A stretch of DNA of 64,000 nucleotides from an uncultured Roseburia sp. GTDB taxonomy: Bacteria; Bacillota; Clostridia; Lachnospirales; Lachnospiraceae. The translations under genes and the position numbers were made by a program. This document shows positions 1-7,621 of this stretch, piece by piece; the stretch's first letter is position 1; every line of letters starts with the position of its first letter. The notes beneath the pieces were generated by a model. That model ran no database searches. It was not told the origin of the DNA and worked only from the letters and a program-made list of their open reading frames with translations. The stretch covers positions 25,628 through 89,627 of the forward strand of contig CAMWKH010000009.1 in assembly GCA_947174805.1 (NCBI GenBank), in the 5' to 3' direction.

Positions 1-940
1 GGCGGCGGCATTTGAAATCTGGTCCGGCAACAGCAAAGACATGGGGAACCTTCAGAGCTGTTGGACAGTGGACGGATCCGACATGGCAGGTGTGGAAGAA
101 GATTCTAAATGGCTGGTATCCACTCAGGAAGTGATGGAGGAGGAGAGTTACCAGGAAGAGGAAGAGATAGAGGAAGATGAGCCGGAAGAGGATACGGTTG
201 AAGAAGTTTATACCGTTACGGAGTTAAAACGTGCCATAGAGGAAAAAGAACGGGAAATCAAAGATTTGGATATTGATAAGAGAAAATCGGACCTGGATTT
301 AAAAAAGGAGAAGAAAAAGGTGGATGAGGCCACGGTGGTCTCCGCCATAAAAGGTGTGGTGAAATCTGTGGCCGATGTGGAAAATCCTCCCACGGACGGA
401 AGCCCTTTTATGGAAGTGCAGGGTTCCACCGGTATCTATGTGCAGGGAAATGTGAGTGAGCTGATGCTGGACCAGGTGAAAGTAGGTCAGGATATTACCG
501 TCAGTTCCTGGAACAGCGGCCAGACTTACACGGCTACAGTGTCGGAAATCTCCGATTACCCCACGGAAAATAACGGCTGGTATGGAGGGGAGGGCAATTC
601 CAATGTGTCCTACTATCAATTTACCGCCTACATTGAAAATCCTGAGGGTTTAAAAAACGGGGATTATGTGAATCTCTCCATGACAGGGGAGGTATCCCAG
701 GAGCAGTCCAACAAGCTTTATATTGACAAGGCCTATGTCCGGGAGGAGAACGGGAAGTACTACGTTTTAAAAGTCGGGGAAGATGACCGGCTGGTGAAAC
801 AGTATGTGCAGACAGGGAGGACCATATACGGTTCTGCTATTGAAATTAAAGGTGGATTAGATGAGAGTGACAGAATTGCATTTCCATACGGAAAGACAGC
901 AAAAGAGGGAATCCGGGCAGTGGAGTCCGAAAATATGTAA
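1..940 (+). CDS. HlyD/MacA-like membrane fusion (adaptor) protein, 5' partial
   Basis: The reading frame is open from base 2 through the first in-frame ATG (41), so the true start lies before the window and the visible part is the C-terminal 312 residues. An acidic Glu-rich stretch is followed by a charged coiled-coil segment (around VTELKRAIEEKEREIKDL). After it comes a beta-rich region with the barrel-like motif DQVKVGQDITV and a C-terminal part ending in a KVG/V.TG.I segment, as in MacA and HlyD adaptors of ABC exporters. It lies 11 bp before a MacB-type permease, which fits an adaptor linked to that exporter. The coiled coil is short, as expected for a Gram-positive adaptor. Family assignment is good. 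The substrate is unknown. Confidence 0.75.
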   Translation, partial: AAAFEIWSGNSKDMGNLQSCWTVDGSDMAGVEEDSKWLVSTQEVMEEESYQEEEEIEEDEPEEDTVEEVYTVTELKRAIEEKEREIKDLDIDKRKSDLDLKKEKKKVDEATVVSAIKGVVKSVADVENPPTDGSPFMEVQGSTGIYVQGNVSELMLDQVKVGQDITVSSWNSGQTYTATVSEISDYPTENNGWYGGEGNSNVSYYQFTAYIENPEGLKNGDYVNLSMTGEVSQEQSNKLYIDKAYVREENGKYYVLKVGEDDRLVKQYVQTGRTIYGSAIEIKGGLDESDRIAFPYGKTAKEGIRAVESENM

Positions 941-951
941 GGGGGCAGGAT

Positions 952-2202
952 ATGTTAGAAAACATTCGTTTATCATTTAAAGGTATCTGGTCCCACAAAA
1001 TGCGTTCCTTCCTTACCATGCTTGGCATTATTATCGGTATCGCGGCCATTATTGCCATTGTCTCTACCATTAAGGGGACAAATGAGCAGATTAAGGAAAA
1101 CTTAATCGGTTCCGGGGACAATACAGTGGAAATTTCTCTCTACCAGGGAGACTGGACCTATGAGATGGGGTATGAGGGAATTCCTGCGGGAGTGCCTGTG
1201 ATTAACAGCCAGATGATGGAGGAAATCAAAAATATAGACCATGTGGTGGGAGCTTCTGCCTATTTATCCAGGCAGGAATATGAGGTATACCACTTAAACA
1301 CCTCGATTTCCGGCGGCAACGTTTTGGGAGTGGATAACAGTTATTTTTCCACCTGCAATTATATTATACGCAGGGGCAGGGGATTTTCCCAGAAGGATTA
1401 CTCCCAGTTCCGCAAAGTAGCCCTTTTGGACAAAGACTCCTCTGATGCGCTGTTTCAGGGGGAAGACCCTCTGGGGAAAACGATAGAGATAAAAAAAGAG
1501 CCCTTCGTGGTGGTGGGCATTGTGGAGAAATCAAAAATATTTGAACCTACCATTAACAGTATAGAGGATTATTATACATATTCCCAGGATGCTTCCGGGA
1601 AAATATATATTCCAAACACTACCTGGCCCATTATCTATCAGTTTGACGAGCCCCAGAATCTTGTCATCGAGGTGGAGAGCACGGATGATATGACAAATGC
1701 CGGGAAAAGCGCGGCAGATATCCTAAACAGCTATGTGAGCTCCAGCGACGAGACATTGAAATATAAGGCGGAGGATTTATTGGAGCAGGCCAAACAGATT
1801 CAGCAGTTAAGCCAGTCTACAAACAGTATGTTAATTTGGATTGCAGGAATCTCCTTGATTGTGGGGGGTATCGGGGTTATGAATATCATGTTGGTTTCCG
1901 TGACGGAGAGGACCCAGGAAATCGGCCTGAAAAAGGCTATCGGTGCAAAAAAATCCAATATTTTAGGGCAGTTCCTCACAGAGGCTGCGGTTCTCACCAG
2001 TATGGGTGGTATTATGGGAGTGATATCCGGTATTATTTTAGCGGAAGTTATATCCAGGCTAAGCGAGATGCCTGTGGCAATCAGCGTTCCCGCAGCCGTG
2101 GGGGCAGTGGTATTTTCCATGGCCATCGGGATTGTATTTGGAGTGTTCCCCTCTTACAAGGCGGCTGCCCTTGACCCTATTGAGGCGTTGCGGAGAGAAT
2201 AA
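952..2202 (+). CDS. MacB/FtsX-type ABC transporter permease
   Basis: 416 aa. The N-terminus (ENIRLSFKGIWSHKMRSFLT) followed by a hydrophobic segment (LGIIIGIAAIIAIVS) is the hallmark MacB_PCD start. A long extracellular domain follows (about residues 45-270), then three C-terminal membrane segments and the typical end LDPIEALRRE. It sits directly behind the adaptor gene with a GGGGGCAGG ribosome site. No ATPase gene lies downstream, so the matching ATPase is presumably upstream of the window. Such permeases drive mechanotransmission-type export of peptides or antibiotics. The substrate here cannot be deduced. Confidence 0.85.
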   Translation: MLENIRLSFKGIWSHKMRSFLTMLGIIIGIAAIIAIVSTIKGTNEQIKENLIGSGDNTVEISLYQGDWTYEMGYEGIPAGVPVINSQMMEEIKNIDHVVGASAYLSRQEYEVYHLNTSISGGNVLGVDNSYFSTCNYIIRRGRGFSQKDYSQFRKVALLDKDSSDALFQGEDPLGKTIEIKKEPFVVVGIVEKSKIFEPTINSIEDYYTYSQDASGKIYIPNTTWPIIYQFDEPQNLVIEVESTDDMTNAGKSAADILNSYVSSSDETLKYKAEDLLEQAKQIQQLSQSTNSMLIWIAGISLIVGGIGVMNIMLVSVTERTQEIGLKKAIGAKKSNILGQFLTEAAVLTSMGGIMGVISGIILAEVISRLSEMPVAISVPAAVGAVVFSMAIGIVFGVFPSYKAAALDPIEALRRE

Positions 2203-2231
2203 ATCTCAGGGGATACGGAAAGGAGGAGGCC

Positions 2232-3101
2232 ATGAATAAAATCGAGGAATTAATCGGATATGGCAGAGAAAAGGGATGCTCCGATATTCATCTCACATTT
2301 GGAAGCGAGCCGGTGATGCGGTGTGCAGGGGAGCTTGTGACCTTAAAGGGCTACGGCGTCATGAATGACGAGGCGCTGATTGAGTGCGCAGACCTGGTTT
2401 TAAAAGGGGCAGGGAGCAAAAGTACCGGAGGAGAAAATCTGGAAGATTTGGACGTGTGCTATGAGACGAAAGAGGGAAGCAGAAACCGGGTGAATATTTA
2501 CCGCCAGCAAAACCATGTGACATTGGCCATCCGGCTTTTAAAAGAGCACATTCCCACGATAGAAGAACTTAATCTGCCGGAGGGCATAAGAGAGCTTACA
2601 AGCTTAAGGCAGGGGCTGGTGCTGGTCAACGGCCCTGCAGGCAGCGGAAAATCTACGGCCCTTGCGGCTATGATTCATGAGATAAATATGAATTTTGCCA
2701 GACATATCATAACGGTGGAGAATCCCACAGAGTACCGTCACGCCAACCGAAAGAGTATTGTAAACCAGCGGGAAGTGGGAACGGATGTGTCAAGTTTTGC
2801 CCAGGGAATCCGAAGTGCCTTAAAGGAAGACGCGGACGTGATTCTTGCCGGGGCCCTGCAGGATACGGAGACGATTTTGGCAGCCCTTACGGCTGCAGAG
2901 ACAGGACATCTTGTATTTTCCGCCCTGCACATTGCAGGGGCAGAAGAATCTGTCTCCTACATGGTGGATTTATTCCCTCAGCATCATCAGCAGCAGATAA
3001 AAGCCAGGCTGAACGCCTCGTTGAAAGCGGTGGTGTCCCGGCAGTTTTTAGCTGACGGGAATAAGAGCAGCAGAAATACGGTAGTTACTGTTAGGAATTA
3101 G
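2232..3101 (+). CDS. PilT-like secretion/twitching ATPase with altered catalytic motifs
   Basis: 289 aa. It aligns throughout with PilT-type type IV pilus retraction ATPases: N-terminal domain with CSDIHLTFGSEPVMR, Walker A GPAGSGKS (residues 134-141), and the His box around TGHLVFSALH (H226). Two catalytic elements differ from the family. The Asp box, usually TIEDPIE, reads TVENPTE (N164). The Walker B end, usually GEMRD, reads GALQD (A208 in place of the catalytic Glu, Q210 in place of Arg). No pilin, PilB or PilC gene is nearby; it follows an ABC exporter permease by 29 bp behind an AGGAGG site. It is probably a binding or regulatory protein with weak or no ATPase activity, though that is inference. 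Confidence 0.8.
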   Translation: MNKIEELIGYGREKGCSDIHLTFGSEPVMRCAGELVTLKGYGVMNDEALIECADLVLKGAGSKSTGGENLEDLDVCYETKEGSRNRVNIYRQQNHVTLAIRLLKEHIPTIEELNLPEGIRELTSLRQGLVLVNGPAGSGKSTALAAMIHEINMNFARHIITVENPTEYRHANRKSIVNQREVGTDVSSFAQGIRSALKEDADVILAGALQDTETILAALTAAETGHLVFSALHIAGAEESVSYMVDLFPQHHQQQIKARLNASLKAVVSRQFLADGNKSSRNTVVTVRN

Positions 3102-3172
3102 TTTTTTTGTACAGGGGTTTAAAGCGGGGGATTGGCAAAGGGAACTGTAGAATAGATTTTATCTATAAAGTG

Positions 3173-3181
3173 TGGTATACT
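3173..3181 (+). promoter_or_regulatory. extended -10 promoter of serS
   Basis: TGG followed by TATACT forms an extended -10 element about 42 bp before the serS start. No good -35 box is seen at the right distance, which is common for extended -10 promoters. The 120-bp leader shows no T-box consensus. Confidence 0.5.
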
Positions 3182-3222
3182 AACACTTGGAGTCACTTTT
3201 TAAGGAAAGAAAGGGAAAAGAC

Positions 3223-4509
3223 ATGATTGATTTAAAATTTTTACGGGAGAACCCTGAAATCGTAAAGCAGAATATCAAAAATAAATTCCAGGACCAGAAG
3301 CTGCCCTTGGTGGATGAAGTAATTGCACTGGATTTGCAGTCCAGACAGGCAAAGCAGGAGGCGGACAGCCTTCGGGCCAACAGAAATACAGTGTCCAAGC
3401 AGATTGGGGCACTGATGGGCCAGGGGAAGAAAGAGGAGGCTATGGCCTTAAAAGAGCAGGTGCAAAAAGACGCCAAACGGTTGGAAGAGTTAGAGGAGCA
3501 GGAGAAGACACTTCAGGAAAAGGTGAATCAGATTATGATGACCATTCCAAATATTATCGACCCCTCCGTACCCATTGGAAAAGACGACAGCTGCAACGTG
3601 GAGATTGAAAAGTTCGGGGAGCCCATTGTCCCAGACTTTGAGATTCCCTACCATACGGAGATTATGGAGCGTTTTTGCGGCATTGATTTGGACGCTGCGG
3701 GAAAAGTGGCGGGAAACGGCTTTTATTATCTTATGGGGGATATTGCTAGGCTTCATTCCGCTGTGATTTCCTATGCCAGGGATTTTATGATTGACAGAGG
3801 ATTTACTTACTGTGTTCCTCCTTTTATGATTCGCAGCAATGTAGTTACAGGGGTGATGAGTTTTGACGAGATGGATGCCATGATGTACAAAATCGAAGGG
3901 GAAGATTTGTATTTAATCGGAACCAGCGAACATTCCATGATTGGCAAATTTATTGATACCATAAACGAGGAGGACAAGCTTCCCTATACGCTGACAAGTT
4001 ATTCCCCCTGTTTTAGAAAGGAGAAGGGAGCTCACGGCATTGAGGAGCGGGGGGTGTACCGCATTCATCAGTTTGAGAAGCAGGAGATGATTGTGGTTTG
4101 TAAGCCGGAGGAATCTCCCATGTGGTATGAAAAACTGTGGCAGAATACCGTGGATTTGTTTCGAAGTTTAGATGTTCCGGTGCGTACCCTAGAGTGCTGC
4201 TCCGGGGATTTGGCGGATTTGAAAGTGAAATCCTGCGACGTGGAGGCATGGTCCCCCAGGCAGAAAAAATATTTTGAAGTTGGAAGCTGCTCCAATTTAG
4301 GGGATGCCCAGGCAAGGCGGTTAAAAATCCGTGTGAAGGGCAAAGATGGGAAATATTTTGCCCACACCTTAAATAATACGGTAGTTGCACCTCCCAGAAT
4401 GTTGATTGCATTTTTGGAGAATAACTTAAACCCAGACGGAAGCGTGAATATTCCTGAGGCGTTAAGACCTTATATGGGTGGAAAAGAAAAATTAGAAGTT
4501 GTAAAATAA
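3223..4509 (+). CDS. serS: seryl-tRNA synthetase
   Basis: 428 aa from the ATG at 3223. An upstream in-frame TTG (3187) would give a longer protein, but the AAGGAAAGAAAGGG ribosome site lies inside that extension and MIDLKFLRENPE is the normal family start. The N-terminal half is the long antiparallel coiled coil that holds the tRNA-Ser variable arm (about residues 25-105). The class II core follows: motif 2 near CFRKEKGAHG and motif 3 NNTVVAPPRMLIAFLEN. Length is close to the usual 420-430 aa. Cytoplasmic; charges tRNA-Ser and the selenocysteine tRNA where present. Confidence 0.97.
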   Translation: MIDLKFLRENPEIVKQNIKNKFQDQKLPLVDEVIALDLQSRQAKQEADSLRANRNTVSKQIGALMGQGKKEEAMALKEQVQKDAKRLEELEEQEKTLQEKVNQIMMTIPNIIDPSVPIGKDDSCNVEIEKFGEPIVPDFEIPYHTEIMERFCGIDLDAAGKVAGNGFYYLMGDIARLHSAVISYARDFMIDRGFTYCVPPFMIRSNVVTGVMSFDEMDAMMYKIEGEDLYLIGTSEHSMIGKFIDTINEEDKLPYTLTSYSPCFRKEKGAHGIEERGVYRIHQFEKQEMIVVCKPEESPMWYEKLWQNTVDLFRSLDVPVRTLECCSGDLADLKVKSCDVEAWSPRQKKYFEVGSCSNLGDAQARRLKIRVKGKDGKYFAHTLNNTVVAPPRMLIAFLENNLNPDGSVNIPEALRPYMGGKEKLEVVK

Positions 4510-4530
4510 TTAGTGCTGTATATTGAAAAA

Positions 4531-4576
4531 AGCAGGAAATTAACTGAATGATCAGAATATTTTCCTGCTTTTTTTG
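4531..4576. terminator. bidirectional terminator between serS and the XRE gene
   Basis: A nine-base stem (AGCAGGAAA/TTTCCTGCT) is followed by seven T on the plus strand and preceded by six A, so it can end both the serS transcript and the converging minus-strand gene. Confidence 0.85.
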
Positions 4577-4590
4577 TATCCAATTTCCGA

Positions 4591-4809
4591 TTACAGCACT
4601 TGGTCCTCCTCACTGGGGACATATCTTGCAATTTCATCTAAACCGCAGTGCAGGATACGGCACAAATCATTTAAGGTAGTGGTGTTCATGGGCTTGTTTT
4701 TCCGAAGTTTGTCAATGATAGCGCTGGAAATATGGTGTTTCGTGATCAGCGTATAGGTAGTTTCCCCAGAATGGCTTAAGGTTTCCCAGAACGGGCTGTA
4801 TTCTATCAT
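4591..4809 (-). CDS. small Cro/CI (XRE) family transcriptional regulator
   Basis: 72 aa. The start is the ATG at 4807-4809 behind a clear AAGGGGG site; a longer upstream frame adds 36 residues unlike the family. The protein is essentially one helix-turn-helix domain: WETLSHSGETTYTLITKH, then ISSAIIDKLRKNKPMNTTTL with the recognition-helix pattern, then LNDLCRILHCGLDEIARY. This is the usual end of the HTH_26-like subfamily that includes prophage and chromosomal repressors. It is divergent from a strong promoter that carries a palindrome (4865-4878), so autoregulation or control of the neighbouring secreted protein is possible. That target is inferred only. Confidence 0.8.
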   Translation of the reverse strand: MIEYSPFWETLSHSGETTYTLITKHHISSAIIDKLRKNKPMNTTTLNDLCRILHCGLDEIARYVPSEEDQVL

Positions 4810-4864
4810 TTTAGATTCCCCCTTGTGCGAGTTTATAAGATTAATGTATGATGTAGTTTCGTTC

Positions 4865-4893
4865 TTGACTATGGTCAAAAAGATGACTATAAT
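4865..4893 (+). promoter_or_regulatory. sigma-A promoter with overlapping palindrome
   Basis: TTGACT, 17-bp spacer, TATAAT, a near-consensus promoter reading toward the gene at 4974. The -35 region is embedded in TTGACTATGGTCAA, an inverted repeat with five-base arms. TGACTAT is repeated just before the -10. This could be the operator of the divergent XRE protein. Confidence 0.75.
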
Positions 4894-4973
4894 GGTAGAG
4901 TGTGTGAAATTATTCATTTTATATGCAGGCGTGTGAGAAAAATTAGGAATAGATTCAGCCGGGAGAATTGCAG

Positions 4974-5384
4974 ATGAGAAAAAAATTGTGGGAAATGATA
5001 TTGGGAATTTTGTACCTATCTATTTTTGTTTATCAGTTGGCAGACACGGATATCATAAAACTAAATTTTGATTTTCCGGTGGGGATGGAGGCGGGCTGCA
5101 GGGTGCGGGCCGTGATAGAGCTCCCCGGAAACCGGGAACCCCCCCTGGATTTCACCTTAAGCTATGACAGCGGCAGGCTGGTATACTGTAAAGAGTCGGG
5201 AGGGGAAGGTTTAAAGGGGCTTACCATTGTATCTAGGCTGTCGCAAACCGGGGAGATGCTCCTTGAGATTTCCGCCCTTACGGGAAATCGTTTTTGGGGG
5301 GGAGGAAAAATTATTCTGGAATTTTATATGAAAAGGCCCTGTAAGGACATGGATCAATTATTTAAAATTGTGATGAATAAATGA
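4974..5384 (+). CDS. secreted or membrane-anchored protein of unknown function
   Basis: 136 aa from the ATG at 4974, chosen because GGGAG lies eight bases before it. Residues about 5-20 (LWEMILGILYLSIFVYQLA) form a signal peptide or anchor. The rest is predicted beta-rich, with alternating strands ending in GGKIILEFYMK, reminiscent of a small Ig-like or cohesin-like fold. I do not recognise the family and the fold remark is a guess. A strong promoter reads into it. The next gene starts 100 bp downstream. Confidence 0.6.
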   Translation: MRKKLWEMILGILYLSIFVYQLADTDIIKLNFDFPVGMEAGCRVRAVIELPGNREPPLDFTLSYDSGRLVYCKESGGEGLKGLTIVSRLSQTGEMLLEISALTGNRFWGGGKIILEFYMKRPCKDMDQLFKIVMNK

Positions 5385-5484
5385 AAAAAGTGAAAAATCC
5401 CTGCTGCCGGATTGACAATGATTTTAGAAAAAATTATAATGATGGAAATGGTTTTAGAAAAAACATAAAGGCGGATGAAAATAA

Positions 5485-6339
5485 ATGAATTTTTTGTACA
5501 AACTGGAGCGTAAATTAGGAAAGTTTGCCATACCGGATTTAATTGTTTATCTTCTTGCAGGGTATGTCATCGGTTACACCTTAAGCTATGTGGCTCCCCA
5601 GGCACTGTATTACCTCACTTTAGAGCCTTACTTTATTCTTCACGGGCAGGTGTGGCGTCTCATTACCTGGGTGCTGATTCCACCTGGATCAAACCTGATT
5701 TTTGCACTGATTATGATGATGTTTTATTTTCAGCTTGGAAGAAGCCTGGAGCAGACCTGGGGCACCTTCCGGTTCAATGTATATATTTTCGGCGGCATCA
5801 TCTTTACTGTAATCGGAGCTTTTATTCTTTATGGGATATATTCCCTCATGGGGATAAAGGCTGTGGGGATGGGAGGATATTTCAGCACCAACTACATCAA
5901 TATGGCCATATTCTTGGCTTTTGCCATGTGTTACCCTGAGATGCAGGTGCTTTTGTATTTTGTGATACCCATAAAGATGAAGTGGCTGGCGTGGCTGTAT
6001 GTGGTGCTCATTGCCCTGTCCCTTTTGGAAAACGGCTGGGCGGGAAGGGTTGCCATCATCGCCTCCCTGTTAAACTTTATTGTATTTTATCTGTCCACCA
6101 GGAACTACCGTCAGATTTCACCTAAGGAGATAAAGCGAAAGCGGAATTTTAAAACCCAGATGAGAGCCCCTGTGGGGTACGGCACCTCCAAGCACAAGTG
6201 TGCCATCTGCGGCAGGACGGAAAAAGATGACCCCAATCTGGAATTTCGTTTCTGCTCCAAATGTGCAGGAAACTATGAATATTGCCAGGAGCATTTATTT
6301 ACCCACACCCATGTGGGGGACGGAAACAGGAAAATGTAG
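5485..6339 (+). CDS. rhomboid-like membrane protein with C-terminal zinc ribbon (probable pseudoprotease)
   Basis: 284 aa. It has about six hydrophobic segments between residues 18 and 204. The WRLIT motif (57-61) and the GRSLEQ.WGT loop (85-93) match the loop-1/helix-2 signature of rhomboid and derlin folds. The catalytic pair is not evident: no GxSG motif (the nearest is GYFS, S134), and the last helix (GRVAIIASLLNFIVFYL) lacks the active-site His. The cytoplasmic tail carries a Cys cluster, C239-x2-C242, C257-x2-C260 and C267-x2-H270, likely binding zinc. It probably acts in membrane-protein binding or quality control rather than proteolysis. That role is inference. Confidence 0.75.
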   Translation: MNFLYKLERKLGKFAIPDLIVYLLAGYVIGYTLSYVAPQALYYLTLEPYFILHGQVWRLITWVLIPPGSNLIFALIMMMFYFQLGRSLEQTWGTFRFNVYIFGGIIFTVIGAFILYGIYSLMGIKAVGMGGYFSTNYINMAIFLAFAMCYPEMQVLLYFVIPIKMKWLAWLYVVLIALSLLENGWAGRVAIIASLLNFIVFYLSTRNYRQISPKEIKRKRNFKTQMRAPVGYGTSKHKCAICGRTEKDDPNLEFRFCSKCAGNYEYCQEHLFTHTHVGDGNRKM

Positions 6340-6350
6340 GAGATGCACAT

Positions 6351-7526
6351 ATGAGAGATACAATTTTGTTGTTTGAATCCAGGGACTTGTGTTATGAGTC
6401 CAATCAATATTTTATGGAGCAGCTGAACCAGGAATTTCAAAGGGCCGGATATAAAACAGAAATCTGTGATTTGTCCAGTGACCAGGATATGGAAGAAAAA
6501 TTAGAGGATGTGTTAAAGCGGCGGCAGGAATTTTCTGCCGCTTTTGATTTCAATTCCAGGCTTACCCGGGCGGAGATGGAGGACGGCACTCCTTTTATCG
6601 ATGAGCTGTCCATCCCCTTTTTTAATTACCTGGTGGACCATCCCCTGTATCACCACGGTGGGCTTAGGCGAAGGTTTAAAAACTATTCTGTCATCTGCAT
6701 CGATAAGTGTCACAGGGATTATATTAAAACCTGTTATCCCCATATAAAAAATGTCTTTCTGGTGCCTCTTGGGGCGGTGGAGGCGGGGAGGACACGGTCC
6801 TGGGAAGAAAAACGCTTTGACCTTCTTTTTCTGGGAACCTACGTGCCCCAGGAAGAGATTTACAGGGAGATTTTGGATTACCCGTCAGAGCGGAAAAAGG
6901 AAGTTCTCACCTTGATTGAGTGGATGGAAGCGGAGCCGGGGCTTACCCAGGAGGATGCACTTTACAGGTTTCTTTTAAAGACAGGGGAGGAGCTGACAGA
7001 GGAGGAATTTGCGGCCCGGCTGCACAGGGACTATATTGTGGACAGATACCTGCGTTTCTCTAAGCGGAAAAAGATATTGTCGGAGACAGCAAAATCTGGA
7101 ATCCCTCTCACGGTTATGGGCCATGGCCTAGAGGAGATATCGGAATTGCACAGAGGGAATGTGACCATGTATCCAGGGGTGGGATTTGCCGTCTCAGCAC
7201 AGATGATAGCCGATGCAAAAATCTTGTTAAATATTACGCCGGGCTTCCAGGGAGGTGTCCACGACCGGGTGTATTCTGCAAGAGTCAACCGTACCCTGTG
7301 TTTTACAGAAAAAAACAATTACACAACAAGCCAGTTTAGGGACAGGGAGGAGATTGTGCTCTATGATGAGCGGGAGCCAAAGAGCATTCCCGGATTGGCA
7401 TGGGAGATGCTAAAGGATCAGGATGCCCTGGAAAAAATTACAGAGAATGCCTGTGAAAAGGCCCTTATACAAGAAACCTGGCAGTGCCGGGGACGGCAGA
7501 TACTTAACATAATTGGGAATTTCTGA
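6351..7526 (+). CDS. CgeB-like glycosyltransferase family 1 protein
   Basis: 391 aa from the ATG at 6351 behind TAGGAG; a longer frame would run back into the previous gene. The N-terminal part (ILLFESRDLCYESNQYFMEQL, then a SAAFDFNS segment) and the C-terminal half are as in Glyco_trans_1_2/CgeB proteins: RFDLLFLGTYV, a helical insert, IPLTVMGHG, then ADAKILLNITPGFQGGVHDRV, which lines the donor site. Related proteins add sugars to spore or cell-surface components. The acceptor is not predictable. It starts 11 bp after the rhomboid-like gene, so the two are probably co-transcribed. Confidence 0.8.
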   Translation: MRDTILLFESRDLCYESNQYFMEQLNQEFQRAGYKTEICDLSSDQDMEEKLEDVLKRRQEFSAAFDFNSRLTRAEMEDGTPFIDELSIPFFNYLVDHPLYHHGGLRRRFKNYSVICIDKCHRDYIKTCYPHIKNVFLVPLGAVEAGRTRSWEEKRFDLLFLGTYVPQEEIYREILDYPSERKKEVLTLIEWMEAEPGLTQEDALYRFLLKTGEELTEEEFAARLHRDYIVDRYLRFSKRKKILSETAKSGIPLTVMGHGLEEISELHRGNVTMYPGVGFAVSAQMIADAKILLNITPGFQGGVHDRVYSARVNRTLCFTEKNNYTTSQFRDREEIVLYDEREPKSIPGLAWEMLKDQDALEKITENACEKALIQETWQCRGRQILNIIGNF

Positions 7527-7544
7527 AACTTTTCCTGTTTAGGC

Positions 7545-7574
7545 TTGATTTTTCTACAGATTACTATGTATAAT
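7545..7574 (+). promoter_or_regulatory. glnS promoter
   Basis: TTGATT, 18-bp spacer, TATAAT, ending 47 bp before the glnS start in the intergenic gap. Confidence 0.65.
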
Positions 7575-7621
7575 AATGTCAATAGTGACACAAAAATCAG
7601 GAAGGAAAGATTGAAAGAATT

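Noticed and set aside
3102..3222. Possible T-box leader before serS
   Set aside because: The space is too short and no T-box sequence or terminator/antiterminator pair was seen.
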